The notes: a model not told the origin generated them from the letters alone. A stretch of 54,602 bases of DNA from Deinococcus gobiensis I-0 (GCF_000252445.1 NC_017806.1:1-54602); one strand, 5' to 3'. Numbered from the stretch's first letter, positions 34,082-41,843 are shown. Program-made: numbers and translations.

Positions 34082-34522
34082 TCAATCCGCCGCTTGACTT
34101 CTCCGCGATCGCCACCGCGCAACTACCTTCGTCACCGTCTCCCGGCTCGTGCCCAGCAGCGACGCGATGGTGTAGTGCGAACACTCGTTCGGATTCGTCC
34201 AAGCCGTCAGGTAGTCCATCCGATCGATCATCTCCCCCCGGCTCTGGAGCCGCTGCACCTGAATCAGCGCCACGGCCACCTCAATGTCCCGCGTACTCGG
34301 CGCACAGAACGCCCACTGAGCCTCTGGCGTCAACCGCGTCTCCACAGCCGCCAGCCATTCCCGCAGATCCGTCGGCAAGGCCTGCACCCCAGGCCACACG
34401 AGTCCTGCAGGCCACGCCAAGCTGTGCTCTAGCCCCACGATCGCCACCAGTCCCGCCTCCACCCGGAAGGCCTTCTCCGGATCCGGCCCGTAGATCGTCC
34501 GGTTATACGACACGTAGCTCAC
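34082..34522 (-). CDS. HTH protein coupled to the replication initiator
   Basis: The 146-residue protein has a C-terminal Crp/FNR- or sigma-like helix-turn-helix, YTIASLLGTSRETVTKVVARW, and a helical N-terminal domain. It lacks the usual cyclic-nucleotide fold glycines, so effector binding cannot be claimed. Its ATG overlaps the stop of the initiator-like gene (ATGA), so the two are made together. Copy-number control or helper function in replication is the natural guess. Confidence 0.65.
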   Translation of the reverse strand: MSYVSYNRTIYGPDPEKAFRVEAGLVAIVGLEHSLAWPAGLVWPGVQALPTDLREWLAAVETRLTPEAQWAFCAPSTRDIEVAVALIQVQRLQSRGEMIDRMDYLTAWTNPNECSHYTIASLLGTSRETVTKVVARWRSRRSQAAD

Positions 34523-36186
34523 GCTTGCACCTGCTCGAAGTCCCGCTGGATCTCGTAGAAGAACAGCTTGACGCCGTTGCTCAGCTCACGCTTGTTCCCC
34601 AGCACGGCCCGCACGGTCACGAGTTCACCGATCTGGCCACCTTTCCCGGCCTTGCGCCGCCAGCTGGTCCCGGTGGGCACGAACAGCGTGGGACCCTCCG
34701 GCGCCAGAACCGGGGCGGCCACAGGCAGAGGGGCGTCGCTGGGCTTGAGGGTACACAGCTGGGCAGCCACCGTTCGGTCGATGTTCCGGCCATTGCCGTC
34801 ATCGAACTGGATCTTGTAGCGCACGGCGTTGACCTCCTGCACGACGCCCAGGGTCAGGACGCCCACCTGGTCGGCCACCGTGCAGCGCTGCCCGGGCTGC
34901 AGTTGCGGATCCGCGTTCACGGCGGCCGCCGAGATCCGCTTCTCGACCCGCACCGCGCCGATCAGACGGTCGAGTCCGCGGACGGCCAACGTGAGCATGT
35001 TCCCGCCCGTTGCTTTCGCCTCCTGCTGCGCCAGCACCCGCACCAACTGGACCTCTCCGAGCTTCAGCTTCAGCCAGGCCTCACGAGAGAGCCCACCTGT
35101 CCGCGTGAGTTCTTTGGTCAGTTGCACCAGGTTCTTCCCACCGACCAGCGACTTGAGCTCCTGGTACGCCGCTCCATCCACAGGCTCCACAGGACGCGCC
35201 GCAAGCTCCTGAGCATTCACGGGGCGGATGGAGTCCACCCCGGCCCTTCCTGCCCCGTCTCCGGCGCCGCGCGCCCCCTGCACTGCCTCGGCCCCGGCCC
35301 CGGCCGCGCCGCCCGGAACATTTTCAAGGGACGTGGCCTGTTCGTTCATGCCACCACGTGGCTCAGCAAAGTCCTGTGAATCCACCAAGAGGTCCTGCTC
35401 CACCGCGTGAGCGGTGCCGTCAGGCTGGGAGGCCTCGACCTGGGGGACGATCACCAGCGAGGCCAGAGCAGCTCCGAAGATGGACGAGTTCCGCAGGCCT
35501 TCAGGGGTTGGGGTTGAATTTAAATTTTTTGAGGAGGAGTGCGCGGCCGTGTCGGGTTCGGCCACCGACGCACTCGACGAGCCTTCCTCGCCTGGGTTAC
35601 TAGTAACGTCTATTACTCCTCTTCCTTCAATGGATCTCCTTAAGGGATCTCCTTCGTGCCCCTTCGTTTCGGGGGGGTGGTGCCCCTTCGTTTCGGGGGG
35701 GTACCCCACCCTTCGTTTCGGGGGGGTCGCCTCTTCAACCCCACCCTTCGTTTCGGGGGGGTCGGTGGACTCCAAGCTAGCCCCGGCTGCCGCCTTCCGA
35801 GCTTTCCGGTCAGCACGCTTGGCCGCGCCCGCTTGCGCCTGCTGAGCGTGCAGCGCCTCCACAATTTGGGGCTTGACCCACTTACTGGCTGGAGTCAGGG
35901 TGTACAGCGTCGTCTTGCCCTTACGCTCGTGCGCCTCCAGCATCTTGAAAGTCAGCAGGTTCTTCAGCACGACGCCCACGGTGTCTTCATGCATCCGGCA
36001 GGCCTTCGCGATACTGGCCCGGCTCGGGTAGGCAGCTCCACTGCTGGCCCGGCGTGCCAAGTGGGCATACGCCCGAAATTCTTCGGGTGTCAGAGGGTAA
36101 TCATCCAGAGCGCTGTGTACGAACAGCACGTTCATTTCGCTGGTGTTGATGGAGAGATTTGTCGTGAGGCGCTTCGTCGCGTTCAT
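34519..36186 (-). CDS. Probable plasmid replication initiator with embedded iterons
   Basis: The start MNATKRLTTNLSINTSEM (ATG at 36186) gives 555 residues. Residues about 20-105 form a winged helix (LTPEEFRAYAHLARRA, YPSRASIAKACRMHEDTVG, KMLEAHERKGKTTLYTL) like phage O or RepA-type initiators. Residues about 142-176 are a Pro-rich segment (PPETKG several times) made by four G-rich DNA repeats, read in more than one frame. A long low-complexity linker runs to about residue 310, followed by a conserved C-terminal half ending in LFFYEIQRDFEQV. The layout (DNA-binding domain, iterons in the linker, AT-rich tract, C-terminal domain) recalls lambda O. Direct proof of initiation is lacking. Confidence 0.65.
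   Translation of the reverse strand: MNATKRLTTNLSINTSEMNVLFVHSALDDYPLTPEEFRAYAHLARRASSGAAYPSRASIAKACRMHEDTVGVVLKNLLTFKMLEAHERKGKTTLYTLTPASKWVKPQIVEALHAQQAQAGAAKRADRKARKAAAGASLESTDPPETKGGVEEATPPKRRVGYPPETKGHHPPETKGHEGDPLRRSIEGRGVIDVTSNPGEEGSSSASVAEPDTAAHSSSKNLNSTPTPEGLRNSSIFGAALASLVIVPQVEASQPDGTAHAVEQDLLVDSQDFAEPRGGMNEQATSLENVPGGAAGAGAEAVQGARGAGDGAGRAGVDSIRPVNAQELAARPVEPVDGAAYQELKSLVGGKNLVQLTKELTRTGGLSREAWLKLKLGEVQLVRVLAQQEAKATGGNMLTLAVRGLDRLIGAVRVEKRISAAAVNADPQLQPGQRCTVADQVGVLTLGVVQEVNAVRYKIQFDDGNGRNIDRTVAAQLCTLKPSDAPLPVAAPVLAPEGPTLFVPTGTSWRRKAGKGGQIGELVTVRAVLGNKRELSNGVKLFFYEIQRDFEQVQA
35513..35535. other. AT-rich tract inside the initiator gene
   Basis: GAATTTAAATTTTTTGAGG is the only strongly AT-rich block in the surrounding GC-rich gene and lies about 125 bp from the iterons. 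It is a natural candidate for a DNA-unwinding element. Confidence 0.5.
35660..35762. repeat. Four 19-bp iterons within the initiator gene
   Basis: CCCTTCGTTTCGGGGGGGT occurs exactly at 35660-35678, 35684-35702, 35709-35727 and 35744-35762 (steps 24, 25, 35). The steps change the reading frame, so the same DNA is translated as PPETKG in some copies and PPKRRVG in another. Identity is therefore kept at the DNA level, not the protein level. This is the expected signature of replication iterons. Confidence 0.8.
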
Positions 36187-36492
36187 GAGCGTGCTCCGGC
36201 GCGCCCCTGGGGTACACGAACCCCGCCCGGTTTCTTGACCGGGCACACGCAGCCGCGTACACTGCGCGCAAGGCGAAGGCCTCCGCTTCCCCAAGCGGTG
36301 ACACAATTCGAATGGTTACGGGTTTTTACCAGCCCCCAGACGCGGTTTCTCAGACCAACTCTGGGGGTTTCCCGTTGGCCGGATTCACGTCGGCCTGCGG
36401 AGTGCTTTGGAGCATAGCAGTCCCGGTGACGTTTCGTGCTGGAGGTGGGGGCAGGGGACGCGATCGGGGTCATGTCCGGATGGTGGCTGTCG

Positions 36493-36923
36493 TTGGGGTG
36501 GCGCGTACGAAGTGGCATGGCGTTTGGCACGAGCGGATGGTGCGTGTACTTGGGGTGACCTCTATCGCGAGCCATGCCTAACGGTGCTTGTCGTTGGGGT
36601 GGCGTCCAGCGCTTGGGGTGGCGTCTCTGATCTGCTGACCCCTGTTTTTGCCCACCAGGACGTCTCTTCCGATTTATGAGCATTTGGGGTGACCTCTCAT
36701 GCAACGCCGTATCTCCCCCCGTTGGGGGTATGGCTTGCGCTGCCTGAAAAGGCCGAGGCGAGGGCCGAACGAGTGGAGTCAAGCCTCCTTCCACGCGCTC
36801 TGCGGACACGTCTTGTCCAGCGTGGGCAGGCAGAGCTGGGAGGTCAAGGCGCACCACTTGACACGTGCACTTGGGGTGACCTGGGGGCAGAAGCACTGCG
36901 TCTGTCTGCATGTCGTTGGGGTG
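36493..36923. repeat. Seven TTGGGGTG repeats upstream of the initiator gene
   Basis: TTGGGGTG lies at 36493, 36550, 36594, 36613, 36684, 36871 and 36916, always in the same direction. Two flavours occur: GTTGGGGTGGCGTC-like (36493, 36594, 36613, 36916) and CTTGGGGTGACCTC-like (36550, 36684, 36871). Extra copies are at 3570, 4031 and 38732. The 742 bp between 36186 and 36929 hold no gene. Iterons, copy-control handcuffing sites or operators for a plasmid-encoded protein are the likely functions. Confidence 0.8.
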
Positions 36924-36928
36924 GCGTC

Positions 36929-37228
36929 TTATATAGCCACCTGATTCACGCGGCACCAGAGCTCAATATCCAGGTCATCGAGGACCTGTTCGCCGAGCGC
37001 CGTGAGGACATAGCGCCAGGCGCGGCCGACGCGTTCGGCAGCGCGGAGGAGACCGGCGCGGCAGAGTTTGGTGGTCGCCTTGCGGACGGCATTGGCCGAG
37101 GCCTGCAGGCCGTGGCGTTGCCGGACACGCCCTGCCAGCTCCGCCCGCGACTGGGGCGCCGCACAGGCCATGCGCAGCACCAGGTGCGGCAGCTCACCCA
37201 CCCGGTGCACTGGCAGGGCGAGATTCAT
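36929..37228 (-). CDS. Small winged-helix protein
   Basis: The 99-residue product from MNLALPVHRVGELPHL (ATG 37228) overlaps the upstream stop by ATGA. PQSRAELAGRVRQRHGL, NAVRKATTKLCRAGLLRAAE and WRYVLTALGEQVL form a complete winged helix of MarR/PadR-like shape. It is the last gene of the eight-gene leftward operon and stops 6 bp from the TTGGGGTG repeat block, which it might bind. Confidence 0.65.
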   Translation of the reverse strand: MNLALPVHRVGELPHLVLRMACAAPQSRAELAGRVRQRHGLQASANAVRKATTKLCRAGLLRAAERVGRAWRYVLTALGEQVLDDLDIELWCRVNQVAI

Positions 37229-37506
37229 CGGCGTTCCCTCCAGGAGCCGGGCGCGCCACCGTCGACACAGGGCAGCCACCAGCGGATGGCCGTCTCGCCG
37301 GGGTGCAGCAGCTCGTCTTCAGGGGTCTGGCAGGCGTACTCGCCGATGCACCACGACTCGCCGCCCTCGTGCCGGCGCCAGCGCTTGCCGATCGTCACGC
37401 CGGTCGGAAGAGAGAAGGTGTACTCCAGCAGGTCCGTCATCTCCTGATGCGTGAGGTTCAGCACGGGCCGCTCGGTGCCCCAGGGGTCAAGAGTAGTGCG
37501 GGTCAT
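37225..37506 (-). CDS. Small protein of unknown function
   Basis: The 93-residue product begins MTRTTLDPWGTERPVLNLTH and continues QEMTDLLEYTFSLPTGVTIGKRW and WCIGEYACQTPEDE. I do not recognise it. Tight 4-bp overlaps on both sides (37225-37228 and 37503-37506) argue strongly that it is translated. Confidence 0.6.
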   Translation of the reverse strand: MTRTTLDPWGTERPVLNLTHQEMTDLLEYTFSLPTGVTIGKRWRRHEGGESWCIGEYACQTPEDELLHPGETAIRWWLPCVDGGAPGSWRERR

Positions 37507-37754
37507 TGCAGGCCCTCCTGCCAGGCCTTGAGGGCGAGGCTGCCGGCACGTTGGCGGCTGTAGTAGATGTCCTGACCAGCGACGTGCACGCGCAGGTGCC
37601 CAGCGGCGACCTGTTCGTCGATCACTGCTGCAGCACGGACGGGGGGCATATGCCGCCCCTGCTTGCGGATGCGGTCGACCAGCTGGTAGAGGGTCCCCCC
37701 ACGGTGGGCCGCCCGCACCACGGCCGCGGCATCGGCATCCAGCCGGGCGGTCAT
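37503..37754 (-). CDS. Small winged-helix-like protein
   Basis: The 83-residue product contains GTLYQLVDRIRKQGRHMPP, AAAVIDEQVAAGHLRVHV and DIYYSRQ, consistent with a compact winged helix whose wing is HVAGQDIYY. The start overlaps the ASCH gene stop (ATGA). Unknown function; probably DNA-binding. Confidence 0.6.
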   Translation of the reverse strand: MTARLDADAAAVVRAAHRGGTLYQLVDRIRKQGRHMPPVRAAAVIDEQVAAGHLRVHVAGQDIYYSRQRAGSLALKAWQEGLQ

Positions 37755-38197
37755 GCGGCACCCGCCAGCTGCTCGAGCACCTGACGCTCCACGTCGGCTG
37801 GGAGGTCCTGGATGCTCAGGCTGCCCTTGAGCGGCACCGGCTTGGGCAGCACGCGTACGTTGTCCAGCACCAGGGCGACGGACCCGAAGTACCAGGCCTC
37901 CTGGCCGGTCGGGCAGGGGTCGCCGGGCATCAGCAGCCCCGTTACCCGAACGACGAGCGTCACCGCGCCCTGCACCACGTCGGTCTTCTTAAAGGTCCGG
38001 CCGGTGAGGCGCTTGAGGTAGGCCACGCCGTCGGGGTCGTGGGTCTGACTGCTCTGGATGGCCAGGTCGTGGCCGACGAGTTTGCGGGCCTGGGTGAGGC
38101 GGCCGGGCAGGCGGGCCCAGCGGCCGCGGTTCTCGACCCTCTTGCCGAATCTTGCTATGGCGGTAGGCCAGGGGGTGGAGACGGACAGGAACTTCAC
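37751..38197 (-). CDS. ASCH-domain (PUA-like) protein
   Basis: The 148-residue protein starts MKFLSVSTPWPTAIARFGKR followed by VENRGRW, the signature opening of ASCH domains (LSVxxPWAxxI...KxVENR). ASCH proteins have a PUA-like fold and act on or bind RNA or modified nucleosides. The rest (VVQGAVTLVVRVTGLL, WYFGSVALVLDNVRVLP) gives the expected beta-barrel strands. It is coupled to both neighbours by 4-bp overlaps. Confidence 0.75.
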   Translation of the reverse strand: MKFLSVSTPWPTAIARFGKRVENRGRWARLPGRLTQARKLVGHDLAIQSSQTHDPDGVAYLKRLTGRTFKKTDVVQGAVTLVVRVTGLLMPGDPCPTGQEAWYFGSVALVLDNVRVLPKPVPLKGSLSIQDLPADVERQVLEQLAGAA

Positions 38198-38361
38198 GAC
38201 CCGGCCTCCATGCTTTCCAGGTACTGGGCGTGACGCTCAGAGGCCGCGCTCTGTCCATCAGCTCGGGCGTGAGCCTGTTCATAGCTGGAGCTATAGCCCA
38301 CGTAGTCGTCATAGGCATCAAGGGTCAGGCAGGTCATGCAGCCGAGGGCGGCGGGCGTCAC
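38194..38361 (-). CDS. Very small protein, GTG start
   Basis: A GTG at 38361 overlaps the GIY-YIG stop as GTGA; the 55-residue product begins VTPAALGCMTCLTLDAYDD and is rich in Ser, Ala, Glu and Tyr. Its stop overlaps the ASCH start. There is no known relative. The double 4-bp coupling is the main evidence that it is real. Confidence 0.5.
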   Translation of the reverse strand: MTPAALGCMTCLTLDAYDDYVGYSSSYEQAHARADGQSAASERHAQYLESMEAGS

Positions 38362-38759
38362 GAGGCACGCTCTTGGATCAGCACATGTTGCTGGGCACGG
38401 ACCAGGCAGGCCCGGCCACCCGCGGCTGCGGCCTGGACCTGCTGGAGCTGCCGGCGTCTGTCCCAGGTCTCCGGAGTCCTGATCGGCTGGGTGTTGTAGC
38501 CCGTGACCGGGTCGAAGGCGCGCAACTGTTGGGCCCACTGGGCTTCGAGGCGGCGGAGTTCGCCCAGGTCGCCCGTGCGCTGGAGGACGTGGAAGGAGAA
38601 GGCATCGGGGCCGTAGGTCTTGAGGTCGGCGCGCAGGGCCTTGTTGCTCCAGTTGCCGCCCTGCCTGGCGCGCTCGTGCTCCTGCTGGCGCCGGCGGAGG
38701 TTGTCGGAGGCACCGACGTAGAGGCGGGATGTTGGGGTGACTGGATATATACCTGTCAC
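38358..38759 (-). CDS. GIY-YIG nuclease-like protein 1
   Basis: The 133-residue protein shows GIY (3-5), LYVGAS (13-18), NLRRRQQEH, TYGPDAFSFHVLQRTGDLGEL, then EAQWAQQLRAFDPVTGYNTQ, the standard GIY-YIG core. The DNA encoding PVTPT between GIY and YVG is itself a copy of the plasmid motif (TTGGGGTGAC, 38732). It is a paralogue of the next gene upstream, and the two overlap by ATGA. Such single-domain proteins can be homing or repair-type nucleases. Confidence 0.8.
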   Translation of the reverse strand: MTGIYPVTPTSRLYVGASDNLRRRQQEHERARQGGNWSNKALRADLKTYGPDAFSFHVLQRTGDLGELRRLEAQWAQQLRAFDPVTGYNTQPIRTPETWDRRRQLQQVQAAAAGGRACLVRAQQHVLIQERAS

Positions 38760-39109
38760 TTCGCCCCCTGTAACGCTCTGGGTTTTCTGAGCCTGGGAAG
38801 GTGATTGACAGGGTCAATACGGCGGATGTTGTAACCCGTCTCAAAGGCACCTAGGCGGTCAGCCCAGAGTTGCTCCAGCTCAGCCAGCTCCTGAGTACTG
38901 AAAGTGCGCTGGAGGATGCTGATGCGAAAGACCGTAGGACCATAGGTGGTGATGTCCTGCCGGATATGGGGGTTGTCGGATTGGCCACGAGCCAGATGCG
39001 TCTGATGAACCCTGATTCGTCTGTCGACATCAACGCTACCGCCGACGTAGATCCGCCCATTGTCCAAATTCTGGATGGCATAGATGCCAGCTGAGGGAAG
39101 CTGGATCAT
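38756..39109 (-). CDS. GIY-YIG nuclease-like protein 2
   Basis: The 117-residue protein has GIYAIQNLDNGRIYVGGS (8-25), DVDRRIRVHQTHLARG, TYGPTVFRISILQRTFSTQEL and EQLWADRLGAFETGYNIRR. All core elements of the GIY-YIG fold are present, including the Arg of DVDRR and the Glu in the last helix. It starts inside the stop of the XRE gene (ATGA). Confidence 0.82.
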   Translation of the reverse strand: MIQLPSAGIYAIQNLDNGRIYVGGSVDVDRRIRVHQTHLARGQSDNPHIRQDITTYGPTVFRISILQRTFSTQELAELEQLWADRLGAFETGYNIRRIDPVNHLPRLRKPRALQGAK

Positions 39110-39330
39110 CTCTCGTCAGCATCCCTAATTTCGTCAAAATCACCCAAGCTCAGGCCCAAAACTGGAACCAGCCGCCGTAGGGTTGCGATAGATGGTTCTA
39201 CAATTCCCGCCTCATAGCGGGAGATCAAAGACTGAAAATCTGTGTCCTTGAAGGCCTGTATGGCTAGCTCCTTCTGTGTCAGGCCTAGCCGATCGCGGGC
39301 GGTTTTGAGAGTAATCGCGACTGAGGGCAT
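39106..39330 (-). CDS. XRE-family repressor heading the GIY-YIG operon
   Basis: The 74-residue protein is a Cro/C1-type helix-turn-helix: LKTARDRLGLTQKELAIQA, SLISRYEAGIVEPSIATLRR, LVPVLGLSL. A perfect 18-bp palindrome (39337-39354) lies seven bases upstream of the ATG, so self-repression of the whole operon is likely. Confidence 0.88.
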   Translation of the reverse strand: MPSVAITLKTARDRLGLTQKELAIQAFKDTDFQSLISRYEAGIVEPSIATLRRLVPVLGLSLGDFDEIRDADER

Positions 39331-39336
39331 ACCTCA

Positions 39337-39354
39337 GATTACACAAGTGTAATC
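39337..39354 (-). promoter_or_regulatory. Operator palindrome of the XRE operon
   Basis: GATTACACAAGTGTAATC is a perfect palindrome with 8-bp arms around AA. It sits next to the ribosome site (TGAGGT) of the XRE gene, in the 146-bp divergent region shared with the second XRE gene at 39477. Confidence 0.75.
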
Positions 39355-39476
39355 TATAATTCAACACTTGACTAACATGATATTTATACATATGCAACTT
39401 GTGGATACTGTATGGCGTATAGCCCAGGGTGATACCTAGTTCATCAATGGTCTTTACCGCCACAGGAGGGCGTTCT

Positions 39477-39938
39477 ATGCCACTTACAGCAAGTGTTGCT
39501 GGGGAAAGATTAGCTGCATATTTAAAGCGAGCACAGATGCAACAAAAGGACTTAGCTATCCATCTGGGTATTGAACCAAGTTACGTAAGCAGAATGGTAA
39601 AAGGCCACGTTAACTGGACTACAGGCCAATATTTTGGGCAAATTGCCTCAAAATTGCATTTACTTGATACGGAAATTAAAGAGCTTAATCAGGCAGTAGT
39701 TATAGAAATTGCGACACACGAAGGATCAAGTCAAAGCTTTCGACGTGAAGAATCAGATTTGAGTGAAGAGCTTAAAAAAGCTGTTGAAATATATAAATCG
39801 ATTGATCCGCTAATTGAAGATTTACATGTACAAATGGCACTAGCGCAAGCAGGAAGCTTCAAGGGTGGTCCAAAAACAACTCAAGAGTGGATCATATATT
39901 TTAATGATATTCGTAACTGGCTAAAAAAATCTTCATAA
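39477..39938 (+). CDS. XRE-family regulator of the AT-rich island
   Basis: The 153-residue protein starts at ATG 39477 after CAGGAGGGCGTTCT. Residues 1-65 form a helix-turn-helix (GERLAAYLKRAQMQQKDLAI, IEPSYVSRMVKGHVNWTTGQY). The C-terminal 80 residues are helical and unfamiliar (SEELKKAVEIYKSIDPLIED). Base composition falls sharply to AT-rich within this gene, so it belongs to the transferred unit that follows. It probably regulates the three downstream genes. Confidence 0.8.
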   Translation: MPLTASVAGERLAAYLKRAQMQQKDLAIHLGIEPSYVSRMVKGHVNWTTGQYFGQIASKLHLLDTEIKELNQAVVIEIATHEGSSQSFRREESDLSEELKKAVEIYKSIDPLIEDLHVQMALAQAGSFKGGPKTTQEWIIYFNDIRNWLKKSS

Positions 39939-39982
39939 TTTGTAGAGTAATTTCTTCTTAAAGTATTATAAGGGGTAAAGCA

Positions 39983-40885
39983 ATGAAAGAAGTTTTTTAT
40001 GATAATAAAAGGATTATATATATACCAGAAATAAGGACAGATTTTGAAGGATACTCTTATCTATCAAAACTCGATGAAAAAATAAAAAACTATAGTGATT
40101 TAGATGAATCTATATCAATTAACCTTGAAAACATGACTTGGATTGATGTAAATATGTGTTCAGTTTTAGGAGCAATAATACAAAAACATAAAAGTAATGG
40201 GGCAAAAATCGAAGTCGTAAAAGTAAACAGAAATGTTGAAAATATTTTAAGTAAAAATGGTTTTCTTACTAAATTTATGTCGGGATTTAATATAAAAGAT
40301 TCTTATGGTACGGTTGTACCATATAGGCGCTATAACTTATCAGATGAATCCAAGTTTCCAGATTATGTTTCTAAGATTTCTAAGGATAGAGAGCGACTGA
40401 AGTTTAATCAGAATACTCGATCCTCTCTATTAAATTCTATTTTAGAATTATTTAGTAACTCTGTAATACACTCTGGATCGGGTCTTGGAATATTTGTGTG
40501 CGGACAATATTATCCAAATAAGCATACTATTAGATTTACTATAACTGATTTAGGAGTAGGTATAAGAGATAGAGTATCGAGATTTTTATTAAAAGATATA
40601 TCTGATCAAGATTCAATCTTATGGGCTATCACTAAGCGGAATTCTACAAAATATAATATTCCTGGTGGTTTGGGTTTATCTTTCTTAATAGAATTTGTTA
40701 CTGCTAATGAAGGTCAGGTAATATTATGTAGCGGCAATGCATATGTTAAGATATCTGAATCTAACCGTGAGATTTTAAATATGAATAGTAGATTTTTAGG
40801 AACATCTATCAGTTTAATTATCAATACTGATCGTGATAGTGTCTATCTACCTGTGCAGGAAATCTCAGAGGAAGACCTTTTTTAA
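39983..40885 (+). CDS. STAS-GHKL ATPase fusion
   Basis: The 300-residue protein is AT-rich with codon use unlike the plasmid core. Residues 1-100 resemble a STAS-type domain (ISINLENMTWIDVNMCSVLG, AKIEVVKVNRNVENIL). Residues 140-285 are a GHKL ATPase: N-box Glu155/Asn159 in ELFSNSVIHSG, G1 box DLGVGIRD (189-196), G2 box GGLGLSFL (228-235). No histidine phosphoacceptor, sensor or membrane segment is present. This is the architecture of an anti-sigma-like kinase joined to its own antagonist-like domain. The stop overlaps the next ATG (TAATG). Confidence 0.75.
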   Translation: MKEVFYDNKRIIYIPEIRTDFEGYSYLSKLDEKIKNYSDLDESISINLENMTWIDVNMCSVLGAIIQKHKSNGAKIEVVKVNRNVENILSKNGFLTKFMSGFNIKDSYGTVVPYRRYNLSDESKFPDYVSKISKDRERLKFNQNTRSSLLNSILELFSNSVIHSGSGLGIFVCGQYYPNKHTIRFTITDLGVGIRDRVSRFLLKDISDQDSILWAITKRNSTKYNIPGGLGLSFLIEFVTANEGQVILCSGNAYVKISESNREILNMNSRFLGTSISLIINTDRDSVYLPVQEISEEDLF

Positions 40886-41262
40886 TGGGGGGATGTATGT
40901 CAAAAGAAACTTTTGAGATGAGTATAGTTGGTATTATAAATAATCCTATTTGCACATCTGTAGCAGATGGGGAAAAGGTTTATGATCGAATATGTCCAAT
41001 TATTGAAGATGGAAATATAGTAAAGTTATCTTTTGCTGGAGTTAGATATATTATCTCGGCTTTCTTGAATCCCGCCTTTGGTAAGCTATATTTGAGATTT
41101 GATCAAGACTATATTCGAGAACATCTTAAAGCCGTTAACACTACACCTGAGCAGAGAAGTATCATTAAAGAGGTGGTTGAAAATGCAAAATTCTACGCTG
41201 CCTCTAAAGAAGAAGCTAAGGAGGCCAGAATAGATGCATCTGGATTTAAGGATGAAGAATAA
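40885..41262 (+). CDS. STAS-like (DUF4325) protein
   Basis: The product has 125 residues from ATG 40885, or 121 from ATG 40897, which has the better site GGGGGATGT. The segment IVKLSFAGVRYIISAFLNPAFGKLYLRF is the DUF4325 signature (conserved strand, then SAFxNxxFGxLY). This family is a STAS-like partner found beside GHKL ATPases. The C-terminal tail is charged. It is presumably the binding partner or switch protein for the upstream ATPase. Confidence 0.75.
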   Translation: MGGCMSKETFEMSIVGIINNPICTSVADGEKVYDRICPIIEDGNIVKLSFAGVRYIISAFLNPAFGKLYLRFDQDYIREHLKAVNTTPEQRSIIKEVVENAKFYAASKEEAKEARIDASGFKDEE

Positions 41263-41265
41263 ATT

Positions 41266-41829
41266 ATGTGTGCACGTAATATAATTTCTTTGCAAGATTT
41301 AAATATAGAGCAGGATGTTAGATTAATGTTTGATACAAATGTATGGATGTTCCTCATCGGTCCTCAGATCCCTGAAGATAGAGCTGAAGTGCATGACTAC
41401 TCGCAACTTCTATCTGATTTACTTCAAAGATCTATAAAAATATTCTGTAGCGACATAATAATATCAGAACTAATAAACCAGCATATCAAATTTAATCTCT
41501 CTAGATATAAATCTACTGTAGATAAACGAGCTAGTCCTAAAGAATATAGAAGAAGTCAAAACTTTATAGATGATATTCAGGGAATATTAGCGGCGCTTGA
41601 AATTATTAAAATGGAAACTATTATTCTTCCAACCATGTTAGATAATGCTAAATTAGAAAATATGTTTTTAGATATGCAAACAGGAAATAATGACTTTAAT
41701 GATCTAATAATAGCTCAGACTTGCTTAGAAAATAATATCAAGATAGTTACGCACGATTATGATTATCACGGATATGATTTGGATATCGTTACTGTGAACC
41801 AAAGACTACTGTATAGGCCGCAAGTATAG
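41266..41829 (+). CDS. PIN-domain nuclease, probable effector
   Basis: The 187-residue protein shows the PIN acidic set: Asp23 in MFDTNVWMFL, Glu68 in IIISELINQ, Asp in NNDFNDLIIAQTC and Asp in IVTHDYDYHG. A helical insert (YKSTVDKRASPKEYRRSQNF) makes it larger than VapC toxins, so it is closer to stand-alone PIN nucleases. It follows the STAS-like gene by 3 bp, so all three are one transcript. RNA cleavage on activation is the likely output. Confidence 0.8.
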   Translation: MCARNIISLQDLNIEQDVRLMFDTNVWMFLIGPQIPEDRAEVHDYSQLLSDLLQRSIKIFCSDIIISELINQHIKFNLSRYKSTVDKRASPKEYRRSQNFIDDIQGILAALEIIKMETIILPTMLDNAKLENMFLDMQTGNNDFNDLIIAQTCLENNIKIVTHDYDYHGYDLDIVTVNQRLLYRPQV

Positions 41830-41843
41830 CCTATTCCGTTTGC

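Noticed and set aside
36183..36956. 257-codon minus-strand frame with RHPND/GHPK repeats
   Set aside because: The repeats are the TTGGGGTG motif read as protein; the region is better explained as iterons.
39380..39410. DnaA-box-like TTGTGGATA
   Set aside because: A single imperfect copy away from the iterons; no cluster to support an origin here.
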